64,000 bases of DNA, taken from assembly GCA_035487355.1 (NCBI GenBank), contig DATHMF010000027.1:29298-93297 (forward strand). The letters are read 5' to 3'. Below the pieces are notes generated by a model, which saw only the letters and a list, made by a program, of their open reading frames with translations, was not told where the DNA came from and ran no database searches. Source of the stretch: Terriglobales bacterium (GTDB taxonomy: Bacteria > Acidobacteriota > Terriglobia > Terriglobales > Acidobacteriaceae). Positions 27,466 to 34,400 of this stretch are shown here, one piece after another; within the stretch, counting starts at the first letter, position 1; every line of letters starts with the position of its first letter. The position numbers were made by a program, and so were the translations under genes.

Positions 27466-28002
27466 TTATTTCTTCTTCTCCGCTGGAGTCCGATAGCGCT
27501 TGGCGAGTTTTACGAACTCATCGGCGACGCTGGCAGCGCCAAGGGGTCCTGAGAACGGCCCTTCGCCTTGACCGGCCAGCAGCACCATGGTGGTGTTCTG
27601 GTGCTTCAGTTCGAAAGGATAATCCCATGCAAAGGTATAGCCCACCACAAGCACCACGTCGGCGACGTTGGGGTCATCTACGATGCGGATATTCAACGCC
27701 TCGAAATCGTCGTTTCTCGCGAGCGCGGACTTCATCAAGTCGCTGCCGAAATAGGTGGCCTCCCGCGCGTCCACATACATAGTTCTGAAACGCCGCAAGA
27801 TGAAATCTCGATCTTTCGAGTTTTTCAGGGCGTCTGACCTATCGGACATCTCGTCTGATGTCGTCGCAGGCACCAGCTCGCCGGGCGCACTGCTCGAGTG
27901 ACTGTCGCTTTGCGCGAAGCAGACCAGCGATGAGCCTGTGAGAATAAAAATGAGAAGCAATAAAAGAGTCAGCTTGATACTCAGTCTTGAACAAAGATGC
28001 AT
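27466..28002 (-). CDS. Secreted hypothetical protein, 178 aa
   Basis: Start at ATG 28002, which has a perfect AGGAGG 7 nt upstream; the frame is open further but without support. Signal peptide 1-30 (LTLLLLLIFILTGSSLVCFA). The mature part contains RFRTMYVDAREATYFGSDLM, FEALNIRIVDDPNVADVVLV and VVGYTFAWDYPFELKHQNTT, reminiscent of proteins from soil bacteria with no assigned function. No catalytic motif seen. Periplasmic or surface exposed; alone between repeat-bearing gaps. Confidence 0.72.
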   Translation of the reverse strand: MHLCSRLSIKLTLLLLLIFILTGSSLVCFAQSDSHSSSAPGELVPATTSDEMSDRSDALKNSKDRDFILRRFRTMYVDAREATYFGSDLMKSALARNDDFEALNIRIVDDPNVADVVLVVGYTFAWDYPFELKHQNTTMVLLAGQGEGPFSGPLGAASVADEFVKLAKRYRTPAEKKK

Positions 28003-28197
28003 GGTTGGTTCCTCCTGTGCCCCCCAGCATCGCTGATCAGCAAAAAACCGGCAATACACGACGGGTAAATTAGAGATCAACTCACTCTAATCCAGAGGTA
28101 AATTCATAAGTATTTGATTTTTAAAAGTTTACCTCAGAGGACGCGATTGCTGGAAAGGCTACGGCTGAAATCAAAAAGTGTCTTTGTAGTTTGCACC

Positions 28198-28884
28198 TTA
28201 TCGCTGCTCCTCTTGCGATTGTCTTCCTGAGGACTCGGAACTGAGGACTGAGGCCTTCTTACGGCTTCGACGCCACCAGACGACAGCCGCAGCCAGGCCG
28301 CTCAGCACCAGCGCCGGGAGCGGCGTCACAAAAGCGGCGTTCATACTCATGGCCAGAGAGCTACGTGCCCGATGAAACTTGGGTTTGAATTCGCGCGCTG
28401 ATGCTTCATACCAGCTCTCGTTGGTGACATCGTCGAAGATGGAAGCATCCAGGTGGATCTGCTGATGGCCATCGGGCAGAGACGCAACTTTCAGACTGGC
28501 GAAGACCGGCTCATCACCATTCTGCGGGGCGCGCAACTTCTGGTCTATCTCCTCGGCCTCTCCCGCTGGCACCAGAAAGGTGTAGTCCGTGTGTTCTTTG
28601 GTAAACGCCGCCAGATTTTCCTGCTGCACCACGCTGGCATCAAGGCCTGAGCGTAAAGTACACCTGATCTCTACCCGGGAAAGGGTCTCATTCTTGGGCG
28701 GCTCATAGTGCGAGGTAATGACCAGAACGGGAAACCGGTCGGGAATGGGGGTACTCACCGCACTGCGGTACTGGCTGCCATAAATTATCAATCCGACAAA
28801 AACGATGAGACAGGCCACCGGAAAGTAGATGGCCGTAAGTCCCAGCCAGGCTAGGCCCGCCTTGACAACATCTCTGAGTCTCAT
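28198..28884 (-). CDS. Membrane-anchored hypothetical protein with a repeat-derived C-terminal tail
   Basis: 228 residues: TM at about 12-36 (LGLTAIYFPVACLIVFVGLI), a periplasmic middle with mostly beta content, a second TM near 186-206 (TPLPALVLSGLAAAVVWWRR), then a basic stop-transfer RRSRKKA. The last dozen residues (SVLSSESSGRQSQ) are encoded by a dispersed intergenic phrase (GGACTCGGAACTGAGGACTG at 28231-28250) found elsewhere between genes, so the tail was probably acquired by repeat insertion over the original stop. No family recognised. Confidence 0.65.
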   Translation of the reverse strand: MRLRDVVKAGLAWLGLTAIYFPVACLIVFVGLIIYGSQYRSAVSTPIPDRFPVLVITSHYEPPKNETLSRVEIRCTLRSGLDASVVQQENLAAFTKEHTDYTFLVPAGEAEEIDQKLRAPQNGDEPVFASLKVASLPDGHQQIHLDASIFDDVTNESWYEASAREFKPKFHRARSSLAMSMNAAFVTPLPALVLSGLAAAVVWWRRSRKKASVLSSESSGRQSQEEQR

Positions 28885-29032
28885 CCGCTGGCGGTATTGT
28901 ACGCCGGGGGAGCAAAAACTTACCGCGAATTTAGAGAGAGAAAGGCCTTTGTTTTCCCTCTGCGTTTCTCAGCGCCCACTGCGGTTAAGCTGTTGCTTTT
29001 GTTTTCGCTTTTGAAACTCGAAACTGCCCTTC

Positions 29033-29425
29033 CTAGGTGCAGGTAAGCATGGCGGTGCCGCTGACGGTCATCGAAGTATTGTTCACGCCAGAGCCAACTG
29101 TGAACTGGAGGTTGGCTGGGGCAGTGGCCGTGATCGTGGCTGTTCCCGGTATCTTGCAGGTCGCCATCCCGAGGCTGTTGATGGATGCCACTGGAATGTT
29201 CGACGACGACCAGGAGAGACCGTCAGCCAAAACCAGCATCCGGCTCTGATTATTGCTGAAGTTTCCCGTAGCGGTGAACCCAACGGTACCCTGCGAACTG
29301 CTGGCTGCAGTGGCCGTTGAAGGAGTGACCGTAACGCTCTGAATGGTTGGGTGGCCGGCACCGCATCCAATCACCAGGGTTGCGATGAGAACTAAAGCGA
29401 GTGAAACGATACAAGACTTAATCAT
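29033..29425 (-). CDS. Putative lipoprotein with a BIG2/Ig-like domain, 130 aa
   Basis: N-terminal signal with a lipobox-like LVIGCG (Cys 21), then a single Ig-like domain: HPTIQSVTVTPSTATAASSS, LSWSSSNIPVASINSLGMAT, and IPGTATITATAPANL, the pattern of bacterial Ig-like group 2 domains (xxWSSSxxxVAtIxxxG). Likely lipid-anchored in the envelope; function unknown, possibly an adhesion or scaffold piece. The lack of a second domain is unusual for this class. Confidence 0.75.
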   Translation of the reverse strand: MIKSCIVSLALVLIATLVIGCGAGHPTIQSVTVTPSTATAASSSQGTVGFTATGNFSNNQSRMLVLADGLSWSSSNIPVASINSLGMATCKIPGTATITATAPANLQFTVGSGVNNTSMTVSGTAMLTCT

Positions 29426-29518
29426 AGTTACTTAGAACGTTAGAGCTACGCCGGGGTTGTCCGGGAAAACAGTTTCGAGTTTCAAGTTTCGGGGTTCAAG
29501 TTGGTAACGCAAGAGCTT

Positions 29519-29655
29519 TGACCACAGAGGCATCGAGACATAGAGGAAAAACTTTCGCTGAGAAACAGTTTTCTAAATCCGCGTTGATCCGTGAAATCCG
29601 CGGTAAGCTTTTGTTCTTTTCTGGCAACTGGCGGCTGGCAACTGACAACTGCTAT
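29519..29655. repeat. Compound of three dispersed phrases
   Basis: In order: ACCACAGAGGCATCGAGACA TAGAGGAAAA (29521-29550), AAATCCGCGTTGATCCGTGA AATCCGCGGTAAGCTTTTG (29575-29613) and GGCAACTGGCGGCTGGCAAC TGACAACTG (29627-29652, shown as segments). Each phrase type recurs in other gaps, often in the same order, suggesting a composite element. The last one abuts the stop codon of the gene at 29652-30629. Confidence 0.7.
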
Positions 29656-30629
29656 TCGAAGAGATGCGCAACTCCAGCCTTGAACTCCTCCCAGGCCATA
29701 CTCAATTGGGCCGCGAAGTTTGGGCGTGGGTTGCGTTCGATTTGTTCAACCTGACGAAATCCAGTGGGAACAGCAAACAGCGCAGGATCCAATGGGCGCT
29801 GCTCCAGCGAGGTCACCTGGGTTTGGCTGATGGAGGTATGCGTTTGCGTCGTACCATCGGGGAGCACAATGGTTTGCGATGAAGTAAATTTCAAGTCAAC
29901 CGGAGCTCCGGTTTCCGGGTCGCCATGAGACACGAATTCTATCTTCTCACCTGGCGCATTTCCGGCAGACAGGTAGGAGAATCCTCGCTTGCCTTCGGGC
30001 CATTTCATATCGCAGGAAATACGCGTATCAAGATCTATATACCACCCGTCGCTCGCGGATTCGTAGGCCGTGGCTTTTGAGCCTGCCAGTGGGACCGACC
30101 GGCTCGTGATCATAACGTGCCTTGCGGTGTGACCGAAGATTTGCTTTCTCTCTCCGGTATCTACCGTGGTGGTTTCAATTCGCAACGTGGCATTGCCTGC
30201 CTTGGCCACCTGCGGAGTTCTCTGCTGCATCGCGTCCATCTCCGCTTTGCTGAGACGGAGAGGCTTGGGCGGATAAGCCATCGCCTCGTATTCGTTTTTA
30301 TCCAGATTTAACTCGAAGGCCTGCCCCAGATCGCAGCGGGTAATGGCCACAAGATGCGGACCGTAGCTCATATCCATGGAACCATCGCTGCGCGGAGAGC
30401 CTTGTGCATTACGATACTCGCGCCGCCTGCGGTCGCCCTGGATGTAAGTGGTCTGCTCGCTGGGCATCCCTGCAAAAGTATTGCGTACAGTTATCTTCAA
30501 GCCAGATGGTAAGCCAGGTGTTACCTGAGCATTCATGCCGCTTGCTGCCTGAGGCTTTGCATCAGGAAGGTTTGCCGCCAGAAGCAATGGAATTCCGAGA
30601 AGCAAAAGACAAAAAGATGAGAGACGCAT
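29652..30629 (-). CDS. Secreted hypothetical protein (DUF4412-like), 325 aa
   Basis: Signal peptide 1-19, then a beta-rich protein: ITVRNTFAGMPSEQTTYIQG, RRRREYRNAQGSPRSDGSMD, ITRCDLGQAFELNLDKNEYE, HTARHVMITSRSV and a C-terminal IVLPDGTTQTHTSISQTQVT. The pattern of a short strand pair followed by TYIQGDRRR and DLGQAFELNLDKNEY resembles DUF4412-type outer-envelope proteins. GGAGG lies 8 nt before the ATG. Function unknown; lipoprotein-like ligand binding is a guess. Confidence 0.72.
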   Translation of the reverse strand: MRLSSFCLLLLGIPLLLAANLPDAKPQAASGMNAQVTPGLPSGLKITVRNTFAGMPSEQTTYIQGDRRRREYRNAQGSPRSDGSMDMSYGPHLVAITRCDLGQAFELNLDKNEYEAMAYPPKPLRLSKAEMDAMQQRTPQVAKAGNATLRIETTTVDTGERKQIFGHTARHVMITSRSVPLAGSKATAYESASDGWYIDLDTRISCDMKWPEGKRGFSYLSAGNAPGEKIEFVSHGDPETGAPVDLKFTSSQTIVLPDGTTQTHTSISQTQVTSLEQRPLDPALFAVPTGFRQVEQIERNPRPNFAAQLSMAWEEFKAGVAHLFE

Positions 30630-30736
30630 AAGGGACCTCCGCGACGCCCATAGGGGACTTCAGGAAAATATACTACAAAACAGCCCTGAAGGTTTTCGCC
30701 GCAGATCAACACGGATTTACGCGAATCTCTTTCTAG

Positions 30737-30770
30737 TCTGTCATCCTGAGCCGTAGGCGAAGGACCCCGA
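30737..30770. repeat. GTCATCCTGAGC-type dispersed repeat, copy 1
   Basis: TGTCATCCTGAGCCGTAGGC GAAGGACCCCGAGGA. A second copy with a longer hairpin is at 44742-44790 (TGTCATCCCGAGCGTAGCCG). It lies 50 nt upstream of the barstar gene. Confidence 0.65.
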
Positions 30771-30823
30771 GGATGCGTGCACTACGAAGCACACCCACTT
30801 TCGCAATCTGATAAGCTCGGCCT

Positions 30824-31363
30824 ATGGCCGTGTTTGGTCAGCAGGAAGAATACAAAAACCGTCTGGACTGGCAGATTCTCCGCGACGGGAGCATTGCCCT
30901 GTACTTGCGGCAGGAATACCTTAACGAAGACGCTGACTGGCTGCGGCAGCACGATTATCAGGTCTTTGCTTGCGACTGTACGCAATGGACCACCGAAGAA
31001 GCCATGCACACAGGTTTTCAGCGGACGCTCTCTTTCCCTGACTACTACGGCAAAAATGCAGACGCCCTCAAGGATTGCCTTTACGACCTGCCGGTGCCTG
31101 AGACGGGCGGAATGGCCCTGGTATTAAACCGCTTTGACGCCTACGCCAAAGGCACAGGCATGCCGCTCATGCATTCGAAACGGACAGAAGCCGAAGTCGT
31201 GCTCGATATTCTCGCAGGCGCTTCAAGAGATTTCCTGCTGACAGGCAGGCGGTTCTTGACGCTCGTGCAATCAAATGATCCGCATCTCCGGTTTGAGAGG
31301 CTCGGCGGAATGACGACGCAATGGAACCGGCGCGAGTGGCTGAATAAGAACAGGGGAGTCTAA
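30824..31363 (+). CDS. Barstar-family barnase inhibitor homologue
   Basis: 179 residues. The central barstar signature is FPDYYGKNADALKDCLYDL (71-89), the helix and loop that plugs the barnase active site, preceded by CDCTQWTTEEAMHTGFQRTL. Known barstar is about 90 residues; here about 50 extra residues precede and 60 follow (FLTLVQSNDPHLRFERLGGM at the end). No barnase gene is in the window, so it may act on an imported or distant RNase or be a solitary immunity protein. Ribosome binding site is weak. Cytoplasmic. Confidence 0.85.
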   Translation: MAVFGQQEEYKNRLDWQILRDGSIALYLRQEYLNEDADWLRQHDYQVFACDCTQWTTEEAMHTGFQRTLSFPDYYGKNADALKDCLYDLPVPETGGMALVLNRFDAYAKGTGMPLMHSKRTEAEVVLDILAGASRDFLLTGRRFLTLVQSNDPHLRFERLGGMTTQWNRREWLNKNRGV

Positions 31364-31428
31364 AAATAGTTCTCTGTTCTCAATTCCCATTCTCAACGAA
31401 AGGCAAAACTCACTGGGGATTTCAGAAT

Positions 31429-31460
31429 ATCAAGCCGTGGTATCGCTTCCACGGCTTGAT
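31429..31460. terminator. Perfect 12-bp hairpin between convergent genes
   Basis: ATCAAGCCGTGG (31429-31440) and CCACGGCTTGAT (31449-31460) with an 8-nt loop, lying between the barstar gene and the convergent gene at 31517. No U-tract follows on either side, so it is a strong structure but not a textbook terminator. Confidence 0.6.
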
Positions 31461-31516
31461 CTCCGATACCAGCTGCCTTCTGTTTTCCTTGCAGCTTGGA
31501 GCTGTTTTTGTGGTTT

Positions 31517-32098
31517 TTACTTCTTATCCTTCTTGTGATGACTGTCCACACTAGCGTCGGCGCTGGTGTTGGAGTTGAGGGTTAAGTCGTTGACGGCGCG
31601 CTTGTGGCCGCGCGTCTCCGTTTCTGAGTTTGCATGGGTATTGCTGTCGGCCCGCGTGGAACTGCTGCCTCCCGCATTAACGTTCACATCGGCCCGGGTG
31701 TCGGAGTTCACACCCAGTGCGGCGCCCGAGTCAGACCTTTCATGTCTTGCGTGATCAGCTCTTTCTTTTCTGTCTTTGTCTGCGCGTTCTTTTCTTTCTC
31801 TATCTGCTTCTTTTCTTTCCTTCTCCAGCCGCTTTTTTTCAGCCTTCGTCATGGTTTCTGTGTTGGCTGTGGCTCGGGTCGCGGAATGCAGGCTGCCATT
31901 CACGTTGCTATCCAGATTTGTGCCAACCCGCGTCGTGGAATCGAGCGTGCCATTGACGGCGCCGGTCTGGCTGCCAACATTGCCTACCGCGCCAGTCGTG
32001 CTTTGCACGGCGCCACCCACTCCTAACTGCGCCCCGGCGCAGAGCGTCATGCCAAGCAGCGCCGCCGAAGTCAGGACGAGCATTTTGCCGTATCTCAT
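31517..32098 (-). CDS. Secreted low-complexity hypothetical protein, 193 aa
   Basis: Signal peptide 1-23 ending LCAGA. The mature protein is Ser/Thr/Asn/Ala-rich (GAVQSTTGAVGNVGSQTGAV, NLDSNVNGSLHSATRATANT) with a highly charged central block (about 85-125) rich in KERKEADRERKERADKDRKE, and a second Asn/Asp-rich part. AAAGGAG lies before the ATG. Low complexity prevents family assignment; the arrangement suggests an extended, possibly matrix-associated polypeptide. Could be a lineage-specific protein. Confidence 0.62.
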   Translation of the reverse strand: MRYGKMLVLTSAALLGMTLCAGAQLGVGGAVQSTTGAVGNVGSQTGAVNGTLDSTTRVGTNLDSNVNGSLHSATRATANTETMTKAEKKRLEKERKEADRERKERADKDRKERADHARHERSDSGAALGVNSDTRADVNVNAGGSSSTRADSNTHANSETETRGHKRAVNDLTLNSNTSADASVDSHHKKDKK

Positions 32099-32382
32099 TT
32101 TGGTTGTCTCCTTTTACCAAAAAATTTCTATCTCGAAATCAGCTCACGATGAGAGTAAGTGCAAAATCCGTGCCAAAGCCCCGAAATCACATGTAAGTTG
32201 CTGAAAACAAGAGGGTTTCGGAATCGCACTGAACTTGAAACAAGAAGAAGAAATTACCTAGTCTCGACAAAACTTTCATCACCCGCAGAGCTGCCCTCTA
32301 CATGCTCAGGCAGGCCCAGCGCAGAGATAAAGACAAAAGTGAACGCAGAGGACGCCGGAAAACGCAGAGGAAAGAATACCAA

Positions 32383-32403
32383 TTGATATCACTCTGATAT
32401 CAA
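32383..32403. repeat. Perfect 9-bp inverted repeat TTGATATCA / TGATATCAA
   Basis: TTGATATCA (32383-32391), spacer CTC, TGATATCAA (32395-32403). A related copy with the same 3-nt spacing lies at 49831-49851 (TTGATATCA, ATC, TGGTACCAA). Symmetry and spacing fit a dimeric DNA-binding protein, though no promoter is evident next to either. Confidence 0.6.
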
Positions 32404-32522
32404 AACATTGCTTTTCCCGGAAACGCAGGTCATCATTGTGGCAGGCGTGCGTGCACGTTATGCATTCAAGAATGCGGGGCTTTTTGCAGCCCTTCAGGTC
32501 TTTGACAATTCGCTGTCCGTAT

Positions 32523-32656
32523 GCGGTTGTTTTTTCCTGAGGACTGAGGACTGACCAGCAGCAAGTCCCTCACCCGGGATCGCTTTTCGCCAATAACGAC
32601 GCAGGTCAGACGCGCTTTTGGGCACTTAAAACACTGGCTAGCAAGTGGGGGCCTCA
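32523..32656. repeat. Direct repeat copy 1 (~135 bp)
   Basis: Runs from GCGGTTGTTTTTTCCTGAGG to GCTAGCAAGTGGGGGCCTCA. CCCTCAC (32567-32573) can pair with GTGGGGG (32645-32651) through one G-U pair. Copy 2 follows 166 nt further on. Confidence 0.75.
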
Positions 32657-32688
32657 ATCCACTCTGAAAATCAGCAGCAAGAGCTTTT

Positions 32689-32828
32689 GCGGTTGTTTTT
32701 CCTGAGGACTGACAACTGAGGACTGACCAGCAGCAAGTCCCCCACTCCAACTCGACTATCGCCAGTAATGACGCGGGGCAGACGGCGTTTTGGGGACTCC
32801 AACCATAAGCTAGCAAGTGGGGGCCTCA
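32689..32828. repeat. Direct repeat copy 2 (~135 bp)
   Basis: Same start and end as copy 1 with roughly 70 percent matching bases in between. CCCCCACT (32739-32746) pairs perfectly with AGTGGGGG (32816-32823), so the arm that differs between copies keeps its pairing. Confidence 0.75.
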
Positions 32829-33381
32829 AAAAATCTTCCGAAAAATCAGCGTTCATCTGCGGCTAAGGGTTTTGCGGTTGCTTTTGCTGAGAACTGAGAA
32901 CTGCTTTCCAGGCACTCCACGCCGGAGCACGAGGGCCCCGGCGTTGGAGTGATTCAAGGTATGGGTGTGCGATCAGGCACTGAGTATAAGCGTGGGGGAG
33001 GGTATTGCAGCAGTCATAAGCTTTGATGTTGATTGCAGACGTTGGGGAAGGGGTCGGACTGGGCGAACCAATCCAACCAGCGACGTACGGGCCTGAAGGT
33101 ACTTATGTTCCACACCGTTGAAGACCATAAAATAGTTTCGCGATGTTCTGCTCTATAGCACTATGAATATTGGGGTGCAATCATATAGAGGAGCTATTGG
33201 GCTGTCAACTGAAACTAAAGACCATTACATAGCAGTTAATAAGAGTCTGGATAAGTGAACTTTGGTAAGGTCATTCAGGTGCGCTATATAGCAAGTAGCA
33301 GCCTCTCAGCTCCCGGCCTCATTCAAAATCCGCGTGATCCGCGAAATCCGCGGTAGGCTTTTGCTGTTGCTTTTGTACTTT

Positions 33382-34239
33382 TCAAATGGAGGTCCGGCTT
33401 CGTTTTTGCTGCAGCAAGGCCTGGCTTTTTTCTGCGGCTTCTTTGACCAGGAATCCCATTTTGGGATGGGAGGGTTCAAGGTCAACCGCTATACCGTTCT
33501 TCTGCAGCTCTTCGGTTGTGATGGGTCCAATGGAAACCACGAGCACTTTCGACAGTGCGCGCAACACGGTGTCTTTGGCTCCCATCTCATCGGCCACTTG
33601 CAACAGGTGCCGCAACTGGGCGGAGCTGGTGAACAATGCAACATCAATCTCATTGCGGCCCAGAGCTGCGATCGCCGCACGCAGCGGGCCTGTATCTTCC
33701 GGGGGCATCCACTCATAAACCGGCACCGAGGTCACGGTTGCTCCGCGTTCAGTTAAGCCGGTTATGAGTTCCGGATTAGGAACGCCGTACTCCTGCACTG
33801 CGACCCGGCGGCCGCGTGTCTGCAACAACTTTGCCTGGTCCAGTTCGTGCAACACTTCGCGCCACGTGTTCGGCTCAGGAATCATTAATGTAATGGGCAC
33901 GCCCATCTCACGCAGCGCTGCCACCGGCTTCGGTCCGCGAGCAACCACGGCGACGCGACTCAGCGCAGCTATGAATTTTTCCCTGGGATGTAGGGTCTCA
34001 ACCACACGCGTAAGCGCGCGCGTTCCCACGCCCGTCAGAAAGATGACGATATCGAGATGGCCACCAATGAGCTCGCCGGCAAATTGCAGCGCCTGGGTGT
34101 TGGAGTCGAGCGGGACCTCGCGCATGGAAGGAGCAACCACGGGCTCTCCGCCCGAGTTGGCGATGAGCTTGGCCATCTCCTGCGCGCGCCGGCTCTCCAG
34201 CGTGAGCACCCGCAATCCCGCAAAGCCTTCGTCTGGCAT
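33382..34239 (-). CDS. hemD: Uroporphyrinogen-III synthase
   Basis: 285 residues of the HEM4 two-lobed fold: LRVLTLESRRAQEMAKLIAN at the N-terminus, FLTGVGTRALTRVVE in lobe one, GRRVAVQEYGVPNPELITGL at the hinge, and IDVALFTSSAQLRHLLQVAD then VVSIGPITTEELQKNGIAVD in lobe two. It closes hydroxymethylbilane to uroporphyrinogen III, the branch point to haem, sirohaem and cobalamin. AGGA lies 6 nt before the ATG. It stands alone with no other haem gene adjacent, and is divergent from the TonB receptor gene. Confidence 0.92.
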   Translation of the reverse strand: MPDEGFAGLRVLTLESRRAQEMAKLIANSGGEPVVAPSMREVPLDSNTQALQFAGELIGGHLDIVIFLTGVGTRALTRVVETLHPREKFIAALSRVAVVARGPKPVAALREMGVPITLMIPEPNTWREVLHELDQAKLLQTRGRRVAVQEYGVPNPELITGLTERGATVTSVPVYEWMPPEDTGPLRAAIAALGRNEIDVALFTSSAQLRHLLQVADEMGAKDTVLRALSKVLVVSIGPITTEELQKNGIAVDLEPSHPKMGFLVKEAAEKSQALLQQKRSRTSI

Positions 34240-34400
34240 GCCTGTTCCTAACCCCGCAATCGCCGCAACCCTGTCGGAGTGAATCGCATCAGCCTCTCAG
34301 ATTAAAGTGGTACCGAGCAGGCGTCAAATCGGAATGTTTCCCGGTTCCCTCTCAGGTAACGAACGTATAAAATCAACAATCCGCACCACGATGAGGAGCA

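Larger units (their letters stand above)
32099..33381. other. 1.28-kb gene-free, repeat-rich region
   Basis: No supported gene. It holds the leader of the gene at 31517, a CGCAGAGG-type phrase (32340-32376), a TTGATATCA/TGATATCAA inverted repeat (32383-32403), two copies of a ~135-bp direct repeat (32523-32656, 32689-32828), a phrase with CTGAGAACTGAGAACTG (about 32886-32902), an inverted repeat ACTCCACGCCGG/CCGGCGTTGGAGT (32914-32950), and a CCGCGTGATCCGCGAAATCC phrase at 33329. The stretch 32955-33300 has no feature I can name. Reading frames across 32466-32856 are translated repeats. Confidence 0.7.

Noticed and set aside
30824..31363. A toxin-antitoxin pair based on the barstar gene
   Set aside because: No RNase toxin gene is next to it, so a pair cannot be claimed from this window.
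32466..32856. Overlapping minus-strand frames of 116 and 61 codons
   Set aside because: They translate the two direct-repeat copies, so they resemble each other only because the DNA is repeated.
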